In this document: positions 39,583 to 49,349 of the stretch, one piece after another
Layout of the letters: the number at the start of each line of letters is the position of its first letter
Numbering within the stretch: the stretch's first letter is position 1
Assembly: GCA_947652115.1 (NCBI GenBank)
Contig: OX393574.1
Span: forward strand, 13,290,888 to 13,354,887
Direction of reading: 5' to 3'
Source of the DNA: Blastomussa wellsi
Lineage: Eukaryota; Cnidaria; Anthozoa; Scleractinia; Plerogyridae
Length of the DNA stretch: 64,000 nucleotides
Notes under the pieces: generated by a model
Seen by the model: the letters and a program-made list of their open reading frames with translations, nothing else
Told to the model about the DNA's origin: nothing
Databases searched by the model: none
Made by a program: the position numbers and the translations under genes

Positions 39583-40308
39583 ATTGTCTATATGGCCTGC
39601 AGGGTTTTTATGCTATTGGTATCTTTATATTGCACAAGTAAGTTTTCCAATTTTATATTTTTGGATTCCGCAACTCTTTTGCCACAAAATAGAGCTTTAA
39701 AGTTCTCGCGTCGGCCTCGCGCAATGAAAATGACCGCCAGTTGCACTGAAAAGGGCTCATCCTCGGCGTAAAAACCTGTGAAACTCACAAGTGACATAAA
39801 ACAAAGAAGGAACAAGACAACAAAGAACCTCGAAACAATACAGGACAGAAAAGCAATGGAACAAAAACAAAGAAAGAAATAAAGAAAGAAAGAAAGAAGT
39901 CACAGGTTTTTACACCGAGGTAAACCCTAAAAAAGAGGCCTGGTTCTAGAACGGGCCGTGGCGTCACGTCAGGAAGCGTGAAATCTTCCTGACAGTTCAT
40001 TTCACTGTTAATTAAGAAATATAATAAATTGTAATGGATTTCATCTGAATAATACGTCTCATAGATGTGTTGTTGTGAGGTGTTCAAATACTGCTGACTC
40101 GGAGAAAGGAATTGCCTGAAGTGATGTCATTCATCACCAATCTTCAATTACGCAGTCAACTTCATTGGGTGTGGCCAAAGCGGGAAATTGAAAGCTCGAT
40201 TTTGGGGTGAAAAGTGACAGAATCGAAAAAAGAAATTGTTCAGAATAGTTTTCTATGTATTCTAGAGATACCAAAACCAAAATAATCCCTTTTGGCCATA
40301 TGACCACT
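39583..40308 (-). mobile_element. TTAA-flanked MITE, copy 1
   Basis: An inverted, diverged copy of the element at 45335-45870. Outer ends are ATTGTCTATATGGCC on the left and GGCCATATGACCACT on the right. TTAA lies directly outside on both sides (39579-39582 and 40309-40312). At 726 bp it is longer than copy 2 because it carries an extra 170-bp segment with its own inverted ends. TTAA duplication suggests the piggyBac superfamily, but no transposase is present. Open frames inside (for example 39588-39815 and 39785-40087, minus) are disrupted by stops in the other copy. Confidence 0.8.
39755..39925. mobile_element. Small inverted-repeat insertion inside the TTAA MITE
   Basis: The segment is bounded by inverted repeats of about 25 bp (CCTCGGCGTAAAAACCTGTG on the left, its near-complement near 39899-39921 on the right). 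The related MITE at 45335-45870 has nothing at this point. The interior is rich in AAAG/GAAA. It reads as a MITE within a MITE, though loss from the other copy is also possible. Confidence 0.6.
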
Positions 40309-40312
40309 TTAA

Positions 40313-40985
40313 CATGTGCTTCTAATAGGGAAGATATTTGTTTACAAACATTGTTTGTTATTTAAATAGTCAACCAGTCAAACAAAAGAGCTCTTTGTTT
40401 CACTACTCAATAGTTTTCTGGTTGGCGCATTAATGACAATGGGTGACGTCACTGGTATCTTCTCTATATCAACAATTAGACAATAGTCAAATTCTAACTG
40501 CACCCCCCCCCCCCCACCACCCCACATTTGCCATACTTCTTTTATTTATGCACCATTCAATTGAAATCCCTACCCCTTGGGTTTCCAGGAAGGGATAATA
40601 GTGGCATTATGCACCTACCAATGTTAAGGTGGGGGATTTGACAGTGACGTGGTGGGGACTTTTGACATTGACTTTTAGTTACTATTTTGACAATCTACTA
40701 ATGCCCTGGGGTAGGGTATTTGAACAGAAAATCTCAGCTCAGTTCAAATGGCCCACCCGGCTCCCTCTCTATACCAGAGGAAAAAACCAAAAAGCAGAAA
40801 TATTGTTTAAAACCTTAAATACGCTAATGCTACTGTACTTATCATTTGGTATTGATTTAATATGGAACTTGGTGGAGAGAGGCACTCAGAGTCAAAAGTA
40901 AAATACGAACTTATCTCCAGCATATTCAGAATTTAATATAACTCAGCCACTCCCATATTGTACTTCTATTTTATTTTTAATTTAA
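40313..40985. other. AT-rich DNA, no recognised gene
   Basis: Contains a poly-C run at about 40502-40515 and one 90-codon + frame (40629-40901) without recognisable features. Nothing else is supported. Confidence 0.4.
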
Positions 40986-40989
40986 TATT

Positions 40990-41075
40990 TATTGTAAGGC
41001 GCAGTTGAATATTTCTATAGAAACTGCGCGGTACAAATTTAAATTTATTATTATTATTTATTATTGTTATACTGT
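40990..41075 (+). mobile_element. Retroelement 3' end: GCGC hairpin plus TTA tail
   Basis: A stem-loop with arms GCGCAGTT and AACTGCGC is followed 30-50 bp later by a (TTA)n run. A terminal hairpin plus a short microsatellite tail is the usual 3' end of CR1/L2-like LINEs and their SINEs. The body upstream is not recognisable. Confidence 0.5.
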
Positions 41076-41133
41076 ATGTACGTAATAAACGTGGATAAAC
41101 TATTTAACTTGTTGTTAATTTTTATCTTTAAAG

Positions 41134-43040
41134 ATGGGAATCCCTGGCAAGACATGTACATCAGAAAAAGAACAAAGGAAGGCAGACCAAAGCAAATGGA
41201 TGATTAAGACCATGCATTTGACTGATCTGGTGAGTATGTTGTTTTATTTTTCTAATATTTGCTGTGATAAAAAATAATCACAGGGCTTAAAATTTGTTTA
41301 AATAAAGAACAGAAGGGTTTAGACTTTTTAAACCTGAGTTAACAAATTAAAAATAGTCGAGTAACCAGGGTTAAACATATTTTAAGAATTAGAGCATTCT
41401 CTGGCTAAAAATTTGGTTCAAAATAAGCTTTTAGCTGCCAATCTACAGCCTTTAATAACGAATGATAAAAATAGCACGATTGAAAATAATATATAATGGC
41501 AAAAAAGTGTAAAAAAATTACAGAATAAAAATGCATTTAAATAAATTGACAACAACAAGCAGGAATTTGGATAATAAAAAGAAACTACAAGTTGACCTCC
41601 TAATTTTGGGACCAAAAAGTAAGTTTTCTTCATTACTTGGTAAGGATTTTATTGGAAAACTTATATATTGTATTTGTTAGAATTGTTGTTCAGGAACTAT
41701 GGATATATGAAACAATCACAGCAAGTTTCAATGTGAAGTATTAAATCTTGCGTGTTCGCAATCGTTTAACAACACAATAATTTGTACAACAGCACAACAT
41801 GGTAACCAACCTACAAAATCAGTCAAGTACTGGAAACTACAGTAATGGCTGCATATATGCTTACGTCAAACATCATGCCAGGTTACTAAGCAGGAAAGTT
41901 TGAAGTGAGAAAGGTGTTTTTCTCTGAGCCATATTTTGCAGGAAATGTCAGTTATTTATTCCAAAATTGTGCCAGGGAGTATCTTCAACACTCAGATCAG
42001 AATTCTCTTTTCCTGTTACGATTTCAATTAATTACTGGGTGTAACAATTGACAAGGATTTGAGCTTTGATTGTCACAAATATGGTAACAAACAATTTAGT
42101 GTTCTCAAGAGATTTAAAAATATAATTACTAGAAATGTTTTGCTTCATCTATACTTGTAAGGCTTTTATCCTATCACACCTTCAATACTGCTCTCTTATT
42201 TGGCATTTTTCTGGCACCAGAAATTGCGATAAAAACTGGAGTCTTTGAATAAACGTATTTTTATGATTTATTTTTAAATGATTCATTTTCTAGTTACGAT
42301 GAACTGTTAAATAAAGCAAGGACAGTATCCTTATACACTGGAAGACTTCACAAAATTCTTATGGTAGTTTTCAAAAGCTTATTTGTTTCTACGTATCCTG
42401 GATATCATATCTAAACGATCTATTTGTTTTTCGTAACTCAAGTTATTCATTAAGGGGAAATAATACCTTGACCTTACCGCTACCTAGAACAACAAATTAC
42501 GGACTTGAGTGCATCTGATATCAAGCTGCAATAACTTGGAACTCGCTCCCAGACAGTATGAGAACAATAACATCATTTAAAGATTTTAAGACAGCCATAA
42601 AGGAAATCAACTAGTGTTAGTTTTATTTATAATTATATTTAGGCGTAATTAATGTATTCCAATAATTTATTTGATTTTTGTCTTTTTCTTTCTCGAAGAT
42701 ATTAGCTCAATAGAGCTATTCTAATAATTCGAGTTGAAATAAAGTGTATGATGATGATGATGATGATCTGCATAAAGCAGCTAAATCTCAAGGTGGTACA
42801 TATGGCTGAAGCCGGAAAAAAATTTTCCTTGCAGTTTGGCTTATTTTGTAGATCATGTGTTGTTAAGTTATTTTTATTTTTATGATGTAGGGGCTCACTG
42901 TCTGCTCTTGTTGGAGAAAGCGAGGGTTGACATTCATTGTTAAGTACACCCTTTTAGCCACCTTTTTGTAATTTTGTGTGTTTACTCCTTTCTGGTCTTG
43001 TGCACTGCAGGATGCCATTGAAGCTACAGCAAAGCAATAA
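41134..43040 (+). CDS. Candidate two-exon mini-gene (41 residues if complete)
   Basis: Exon 41134-41229 opens with ATG and runs 32 codons to CTG, followed by a strong donor (GTGAGTATG at 41230). A matching acceptor, a pyrimidine-rich tract ending TGCACTGCAG at 43010, precedes 30 nt (43011-43040) that stay in phase and end in TAA. AG also precedes the ATG (41133), so the first exon may be internal to a longer gene. The charged product shows no domain I know. The 1.78-kb intron contains the LINE fragment described next. Conservation or RNA evidence would be needed; the call is tentative. Confidence 0.3.
42027..42766 (+). pseudogene. LINE (CR1/L2-like) 3' fragment
   Basis: Conceptual translation in shifting frames gives the C-terminal region of a LINE ORF2. 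Landmarks in order are LGVTIDKDLSFD near 42036, a His/Leu-rich stretch with LQYCSLIWH near 42185, LPRTTNYGLE near 42485 and WNSLPDSMRT near 42538, with a stop near 42615. These blocks lie after the reverse transcriptase in many invertebrate LINEs. A 3' UTR and an (ATG/GAT)n tail at 42748-42766 mark the 3' end. The copy is 5'-truncated and carries several frameshifts and stops, so it is dead. Confidence 0.75.
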
Positions 43041-43915
43041 CAGTCATTGAAAACAGATTAAAATCTTAAATGGCTAGGTATAGCAACAACAAATATCAAT
43101 AGATTCATTTGATATATTTTAATTTCTCAAACGGCAAATAATCATGGAAGAACCAAACTTAATTTAAGCATAATTATACACAATCAAACAAGGTCACACA
43201 ACCTACTTGCTTTGTCATTTTGGCGAAAACAAATGCCACATCATTGGAGAATCTTCAGATTTTCTGCCAGTGTGAAACAAAAACTGAAAATCCGTCTGTG
43301 TTCGCAGGCTAGAGAATCTCAAAAAACAGTGCTGAAAGCGGTGAGATCAACGTTTGACCTTTGGTTCGTCACAAATTTCCCCGCTCGTCAATCCACAACA
43401 TCTCTGCAGGAAAGTCAACTTGCGACATTTTCTATTAACAAATGTTGATAAATAGGCCACAACAACAAAAGAATAACCAGCACAGATGCAGATGTTCCAG
43501 CTAATGAAGCCGTGAGACTAACATGAATATTTTCAGTCTAGATCAGAAACATGCATTGAAATTGAGTGTTGTAAACACAAGAGAATGTTGTTGTCGCAGG
43601 ATATATCGCATATCTTTTACAGTCTAATTCATCAGAAAGGCAACAAGATTTTAAGCTACTGAACAGAAAACTTTGACCGCCACAACGATTTGTTATTCTA
43701 AAACAAACAACACTTAAGTGTAATGACAAGTGTGCATTGTTACCGCTGACTGAAGGATTGAAGTGTCAATGTTTATGCCGGTTGCTAGGGACTCTGCTTT
43801 TGTTTCATGCCTAACTCGATTGAAATAGGTCGTTTTCCTCGTTTCTTCAATGAAAGTGTCCCAGAAGCCAGTGCAACATGGACCGCAGGAAACAAACATG
43901 GCGGACAAGAATTGT
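43041..43915. other. Unique DNA, no recognised gene
   Basis: Short open frames only (for example 43212-43448 on +, 78 codons). No domain, repeat or regulatory site could be supported. Confidence 0.4.
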
Positions 43916-43985
43916 GCTTTAATAATAATAAAAATCCATTTATATAGCGCCTTTTCTACAAGATTCAAAGGCGCTTTCACAGCAG
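43916..43985 (-). mobile_element. Retroelement 3' end: GCGCC hairpin plus ATT tail
   Basis: Read on the minus strand, a stem-loop with arms AGCGCCTTT and AAAGGCGCT is followed by ATATAAATGG and an (ATT)n tail. The design matches 40990-41075, but the sequence and orientation differ. It is likely the 3' terminus of a LINE or SINE. No coding part is recognised. Confidence 0.5.
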
Positions 43986-44326
43986 CTGCTCTACGTCTGT
44001 GCTCAGGCTGTAGCTGGGATGTCACACTACTGACAGCTGGGAGAGGAACTGTCCTTCCAGAACTCACTGTAGGTTACTGGCTCATCATTTCTGCACTGTA
44101 CTTCCAATAGGTAAAGCTGTTGTACTGGATGTCTCAGCATAGAAGATTTTCCCCTCTTGGTTTTAACTCAAACAGTGGCTCCTCTGACACAGCCATCAGA
44201 TCCTGTGATAAGACTTTCAACCTTTCCATTCCATCACTTTTCTCTTCGATGATCTTCATCATGAACGATAACCACATCTTCAGTAGACACAAGGTCCTGT
44301 GCGTGACGTTGCGATGTGTGTTTCGG
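43986..44326. other. No recognised gene
   Basis: Overlapping short open frames on both strands (44120-44380 on +, 43714-44067 and 44134-44334 on -) with no identifiable motif. Confidence 0.35.
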
Positions 44327-45110
44327 AGTTCCACAGGGCGCCTTTCAAGCGGTGTGTCTGTTTGTATGTTCGAACTATAAAGAAATGTATGGGAATATTG
44401 AAGCCGATTTTCACACTGAAATTGGAATCACCTGGCTCGCAAATCGAGCACCAGATAAACTGAAAGGTGGAAGCTTCTTTTGGTGGCATTCAATTGAAGA
44501 TCCATTCAAATTCCGAGCGCTAACCGCCGATTAAGTTTCGAGGAATGCAGCTTTCGAAGCGACAAACATCCGCGGCAGTCCGTTCGTGTTCTTCGGACCA
44601 ACCGTCATGCTGTGTGCTTCACGCTGATTGGTTGATGCTAAACAATACCCTGTTACAAATGACTCATGTGGGAGGGGAGCCAGGGACATATTCGCAGCGG
44701 CGATCCATCTACTGACAAGTCTACTGACACCACTCTTTGTTTGCGTAAGCCAGTAAACGCACAGAGGTTTCTTTTATTTACCGCAAGCAAATCTTATTTC
44801 GCTGTAACCAGAAATGTAGTCTGTTTGTGCTTTGGCACTGAAGCAGTCGAAAACGCGCTTTCAACCCTTGTCTCTTTCTTATAACGTGGACCAACAGTCA
44901 CCGCAAAACCTTCCAAATCGCTCAAATTCGCCATTTTGAGCCGCAGAAACGACAAAATACAACACCTGAGGTAGGTTTGCATTTATTTTATAGCCATTAC
45001 TCGATATAAGTCTACGATATTAAGACTCTTCAATATTCCCATACATTTCTTTATAGTTCGAACATACACACAGACACACCGCTTGTATGGGCCCCCTGTA
45101 GGAGTTCTGG
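44327..45110. repeat. Inverted repeat at the 3' end of the BEL/Pao element
   Basis: Bases 44352-44405 and 45027-45083 are near-perfect inverted repeats (core ATGTTCGAACTATAAAGAAA). Weaker similarity extends outward to 44327 and 45110. The right arm lies directly behind the integrase C-terminus of the BEL/Pao copy, so it may be its 3' UTR or LTR edge; the left arm would be an inverted duplicate. The 620 bp between the arms shows no recognised gene. Confidence 0.65.
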
Positions 45111-46800
45111 CAAAATTTAATACTCGTTCCTCCATCTTCTCCAAAAGTGATTCATGGCATTGCTCAAGTGCTGCATTCTTCTATCCAAATCTTGTGGCTG
45201 AATGTCTGTGTCAAGGTCTTGGGTTTCGGAACTGTCTGGTAGACTCATAAGTCTTCTTCCACACACAAGGTGTGAGGGCGTGAGAGGCTCTTCAGCATCT
45301 TCTCCTGATACCTACGACAGAAGTGTACAGTTAAAGTGTCTATACGGCCAGAAGCGACTGGTATCTCTAGAATGCATGGAAAACTGTCCTTAATTGTTTT
45401 TTTTTTTCGATTCGTCTCTTTTCAGTGCCCCAAAATCACGCTTTAAATTTCCCGCCTTGGCCACGCCCAGCGAAGTTGACCGCATGATCGAAGATTGGTG
45501 AAGGATGACGTCACTTCAGGCAATTCCTTTCTTTGAGTCAGCAGAATTTGAACACCTCACAACAACACATCTATCAGACAGATTATTCGGATGAAATTGG
45601 TTACAATTAATCATATTTTGGAATTAACAGTGAAATGAACTGACAGGAAGATTTGACGATTCCTGACTTGTTGTCATGACCCGTTCTAAAACCAGGACTC
45701 TTTTTTAGAAGCAACTCACAGTCATCTTCATTGGCAGGGCCGACACAGGAACTTTAAAGCTCTATTTTGTGGGAAAGAAGTTGCGGAATCCAGAAAATAA
45801 AATTGGAATACTTTCTTATGCAATATAAAGATACCAAAAGCATAAAAACCCATTAGGCCATGTGGACACTTTAAGAATCATCTCAACTTCTATGATCACA
45901 GTCAGAAATTCTTCATAAGTAAGTCTGGCTCCACTAATGCTCTTCTCTAGACATCTCTTTACACTCCACCCCACCCCAACATGGAGCTTTCTCTAGATTG
46001 AATGTTCACTTCATATAAATCATTCGTTAGCAAAAGGTTGCTTCACTCCAGGGTCATTTAATACTCTTGTGATTTCTCAAGCAACTAGTTTAAGGGTTTT
46101 GCCATTGACAGACACCACCAATGAAGGTTTTCCAAGTCTGGCTGTGAATCTTCTAAACTTCTAACTAAAGAAATGTGGTAGCAGATAGGTCTGGAACAAG
46201 ATTCAAATGTATAGCTTGGGGCATGCAACATGTATAGAGGCAAATCCACACCTTTTGTTAAGGACTGTTAAGGCTCTTGACATAGAGTGGACCAGCAAAG
46301 TCAATTCTGATATACCGGTAGGTAAAAGGCGGGTCCTCCTTAACTCTGAACTCTGGAAGAGTCGGTGGTTGTGGTACCTTGTATGGTCTTCCCTCAAGTC
46401 TTCAGCATACAACATGCTGATACAACAGCTTTCTCGTGAACTGTCTGCCCTGAATGATCCAATATCTTGCTCTCAACTCCATTATGGTTGACTTTACACC
46501 ACCATGAATCACTTGCTTGTGGCTATCTCTTATAATGAGGAATGTGATATGATGACTCTTGTCCAACAGAATTGGGTACATCCCTTGCATCTCACTGTTC
46601 CATGATCATCTTTCAACAGACCAAACTGCTGTCTCCAAATTTGGAACTTAGGATTCTTACTCGATGATCCCTGTACTTCCTTGATCCAGAGTGCCTCTGC
46701 TTCTGCAACTTCTTGACATGTGAGCTCTTCAGGGCTGTGTACATCCTTCTGCAACCTTCCCTTCATGATTTTTACAAACTTAAGGACGAGGGCGGTGACC
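45090..46800 (-). pseudogene. BEL/Pao integrase
   Basis: The zinc-binding domain lies at 46402-46590, with SHKQVIHGG supplying the two His; the CxxC pair reads HVVC, so its first Cys appears lost. The catalytic core begins with a DFAGPL block (first catalytic Asp near 46300). Further core pieces appear in changing frames down to 45885, including a KAPCWG block. The frame then meets the TTAA MITE and resumes at 45330 with EEPLTPSHLVCGRRL, a typical BEL C-terminal block, ending near 45110. At least four frame changes plus stops make it nonfunctional. In intact elements this enzyme joins the cDNA to host DNA. Confidence 0.85.
45335..45870 (+). mobile_element. TTAA-flanked MITE, copy 2, inside integrase
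   Basis: A 536-bp element with terminal inverted repeats AGTGTCTATACGGCC and GGCCATGTGGACACT, flanked by TTAA at 45331-45334 and 45871-45874. It splits the BEL/Pao integrase. Counting the duplicated TTAA once leaves the integrase frame continuous from the upstream block to the EEPLTPSHL block, so the insertion border is exact. It is the inverted relative of 39583-40308 and lacks the nested 170-bp segment. No transposase is encoded. Confidence 0.9.
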
Positions 46801-47640
46801 CTTAAGAGTCACTGCAATTCACTATAATCTTCACACTTCAGAATTGTAGCCTACCAACGGTTTTGTGATCAGCCAACACTAGCAATGATGACAAGGTTTC
46901 AGCCTTCCATTTCTCTTTGTCTCCAACCTTCATTTCGTCTAAGCATTCTCAAGGGAGCTGCTCATTGTTAAACTTCTCACTTTCTGATTCTTCATCTTTT
47001 GTTAGCCATGTGGGTCCCCCAATTCACAAGGCACACTCAGACAGTTCTAATAGTCTCATTCCTGTAGAGGGGATGTCAGCAGGGTTGTTCTTTCCCTGAC
47101 AATGTCCCCAACTTGTTACTGGACAGTCAGGTACAAGTGTCCTTATCTCATTGACTCAGTTTTGAACAAATGATTTCCACTCTCTTTCTTCACCCTTGAT
47201 CCAAGCCAATGCCACTTTTGAGTCAGTCCAACAGGTTGCCTCATTAATATACATTTCAGGCTACAAGGCTTCACAACCGTGACTTATCAGTCTTGCATCT
47301 ATTAAAGCAGCAATAAGTTCTAATCTAGGGATTGTGTCTTCTTTCAGTGGTTCAACTCTGGACCTCGAAGCAACAAATTTGATGTAACTTCCTGTAGTAG
47401 TCGTGATGTGCAGGTAAATCACTCCTGCATAGGCCTTTATTGATGCGTCTCCAAACCCTTGAAGGCTGTAAGTGAGAATCTCATCTGCGATTCCTGGGAA
47501 ATAGCATCTTCAGAGTGTGGGTGAACTTATGTCTTGCAATCCAGCAACTAAGGTCTGCCAACCTTTCTTTAGTTCTCCTTCCAGTGGTTCATCCCAGCCT
47601 ACCTTTCACTTGCAAAGCTCTTGAAAGGAGATCTTGAACT
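46800..47640 (-). pseudogene. BEL/Pao RNase H region and connection
   Basis: Conceptual translation shows GFGDASIKAYAGVIYL near 47440 (RNase H start with its catalytic Asp) and WTDSKVALAWIKG near 47240 (second acidic block). About 50 residues later, near 47090, comes a block ending NPADIPSTG, which closes the RNase H domain before the linker to integrase. Frame changes and in-frame stops occur. In intact elements this domain removes the RNA strand during cDNA synthesis. Confidence 0.8.
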
Positions 47641-48125
47641 CTATGATGATGGCTGACAGGAATCCAAGTCGATCATAAAACTTTGCCGCCACGCTAACAA
47701 CATTTCTCTTGGTAGGTTCAATGCTATTTCCTTCAAATCAAACACAAAGTGATCATCGTCAAAATTCCACTTTACCCCAAGCACTTTCTGTTCTCCACTA
47801 GAAATCTCCTCCGCTGCTCCAAGCACACCCTTAACGTACATGCCTTCGTCTTCCATCACAACATTCTGTTCTCTGTTCTTGGATGTGGTGATCCCTTCGT
47901 TGCTCTGAATTTTCTCCATTTACTCCTTTGAATCTGAAACAAATTCCCTCAGATTAAATCCTCCTTCTGCTAGTCTGAGTTTAGACTTAAGGTAAAGTTT
48001 GTATGCTGCATCGCTACCAGCTGCTCACATATTCAAGTCATTCACATAAATGGAGTGAAGAAACTGATCAACAAACTCAGGATCCTCCTTGTATCATTCA
48101 ATGTTGCATTGAGCAGAAATGGGCA
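47640..48125 (-). pseudogene. BEL/Pao reverse transcriptase remnant
   Basis: Only the end of the polymerase remains. A PFLLNAT block near 48095 is followed closely by the active-site box, which reads YVND in place of the expected YVDD (near 48050). Then comes a KSKLRLAEGGFNLR block near 47970 and a VLGVKWNFDDD block (47641-47919 frame). The fingers and first part of the palm, including the first catalytic Asp, are absent: protease sequence runs almost directly into PFLLNAT. The copy cannot support its own replication. Confidence 0.8.
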
Positions 48126-48149
48126 CATAGTGTTCTCTTCACCTGATAC

Positions 48150-48340
48150 AAATGTCTTCACGGAAATAGTCTGTTTTCTTTCAGTTGGTAAGTTCAGCTT
48201 ATTTTTCACCCTTCTATGTTCTCTGGCTGCCAGTGTCCAAAATAAGCCTGGCTAGAAATTTCTCTGTAGGTTGCTCAGGCCTGTATATTACTGCCTTTGC
48301 AGTTTGAAGAAAGATGAGTGTTGATGTATCGACATACAAA
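48150..48340 (-). pseudogene. BEL/Pao aspartic protease fragment
   Basis: Contains LQTAKAVIYRP followed by the active-site box LDTGSQRT at 48217-48240, the D-T-G triad of retroelement proteases. It sits between the gag zinc knuckle and the RT remnant, its normal place. A stop or frameshift follows directly. In intact elements it cuts the polyprotein. Confidence 0.8.
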
Positions 48341-48721
48341 GCTGTGCTGCCATTTGACTCTCTCAAGGGGCCTTCAGGTGAAAAAGTTGATCCATTAACA
48401 ATTTGAGCATTCTGTAACCATCCCCATCTCCATCACTAGTGTTACTTGTACAAATGCTGGCATGATGTTGTAGTGCACATTTGAGGCACAATTAGAAGAA
48501 CAATCTTTACTGATGTGATTCATTTTCAAGCAGATAAAACACCATCCTGCCTTTTTCTCAAAGCTCCTTCCTTGCTGCAATATTAGTCACTGTCTTACAG
48601 TCATTGGATGCATGATCCATTTGACAATAATTATGTACAGGTTGGCTTAGAGTCCTTAGTAAGTAATGCTGCATCTGTTGGTAGTTCCTTATTGACAACT
48701 GATCTAGCTACTATAATAATA

Positions 48722-48898
48722 CAGTGCAACCTCTATTAAGCGGCCACCATCGGGACTTTGAAAAGTGGCCGCTTAATAGAGGTTGGCCGCTTAATAGAGG
48801 TAAAATATAAATTGGAAAAATAATTCGGGACTTTAGAAAGTGGGCGTTTAATGGAGGGTGGCCGCCTAATAGGTGGCCGCTTAATAGAGGTCGCACTG
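48722..48898. mobile_element. 177-bp TA-flanked MITE in gag
   Basis: Terminal inverted repeats of about 27 bp start CAGTGCAACCTCTATTAAGC and end in the complement of CAGTGCGACCTCTATTAAGC. TA lies outside both ends (48720-48721 and 48899-48900). Internal copies of GGCCGCTTAATAGAGGT make it highly repetitive. TA target and CAGTG ends fit the Tc1/mariner-pogo group. It has no coding capacity. Confidence 0.9.
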
Positions 48899-49211
48899 TA
48901 TTAACATTGTTCCCATCTGCTAGCTCTCTCAGTGCTAACTCAGTTCTGAAAACTTCAATAATGTGACACATCTTTCACTTCTCGACTGATAGTCAATTGC
49001 AAACCTTGTGGTAACTTGCTCATAAGAACTGATGACGGTAGGCTTCTATTTGAATTGGGTGATACTCCTAATGACTTTTGACTTCTGACTTGACACTCAA
49101 TCAGATCATACAATTGCTGTAGTGGCTGTGTGTTACCAGTGAGGTCTGATTTTACTGATATAATTTGGTTTTATCAACTGGGTTGATAATGTCAATTGGC
49201 CACCGTAAAGA

Positions 49212-49259
49212 GATTCAAGAGCTGACGTTTCGAGCGTTAGCCCTTCGTCGGAGCGAATC
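49212..49259 (-). ncRNA. Hammerhead-ribozyme-like fold, PLE end
   Basis: Read on the minus strand: stem I GATTC...GAATC with an inner GCT/AGC stem and a 4-nt bulge, then a CCGACGA box, hairpin GGGC-TAAC-GCTC, then GAAAC and GTC. The order matches a type I hammerhead with minimal stem III, a motif known from Penelope-like elements. Departures: C in place of the conserved U in CUGANGA, and an extra A before stem II. Activity is doubtful. Confidence 0.55.
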
Positions 49260-49349
49260 AAGGAATTGTGCGTCATGTGTTGTTTATATAAAGAAAGATG
49301 GGGCTTCGCTATTGGCTGGTGCCTGGTAACGTGAAAACTTCTGAATAAA

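Noticed and set aside
39588..40087. Minus-strand frames, one with a signal-peptide-like start
   Set aside because: They lie inside the TTAA MITE and its nested insertion, and the second MITE copy has stops at matching positions.
46207..46491. 94-codon plus frame
   Set aside because: Antisense to BEL/Pao integrase blocks, which have clear family motifs on the minus strand.
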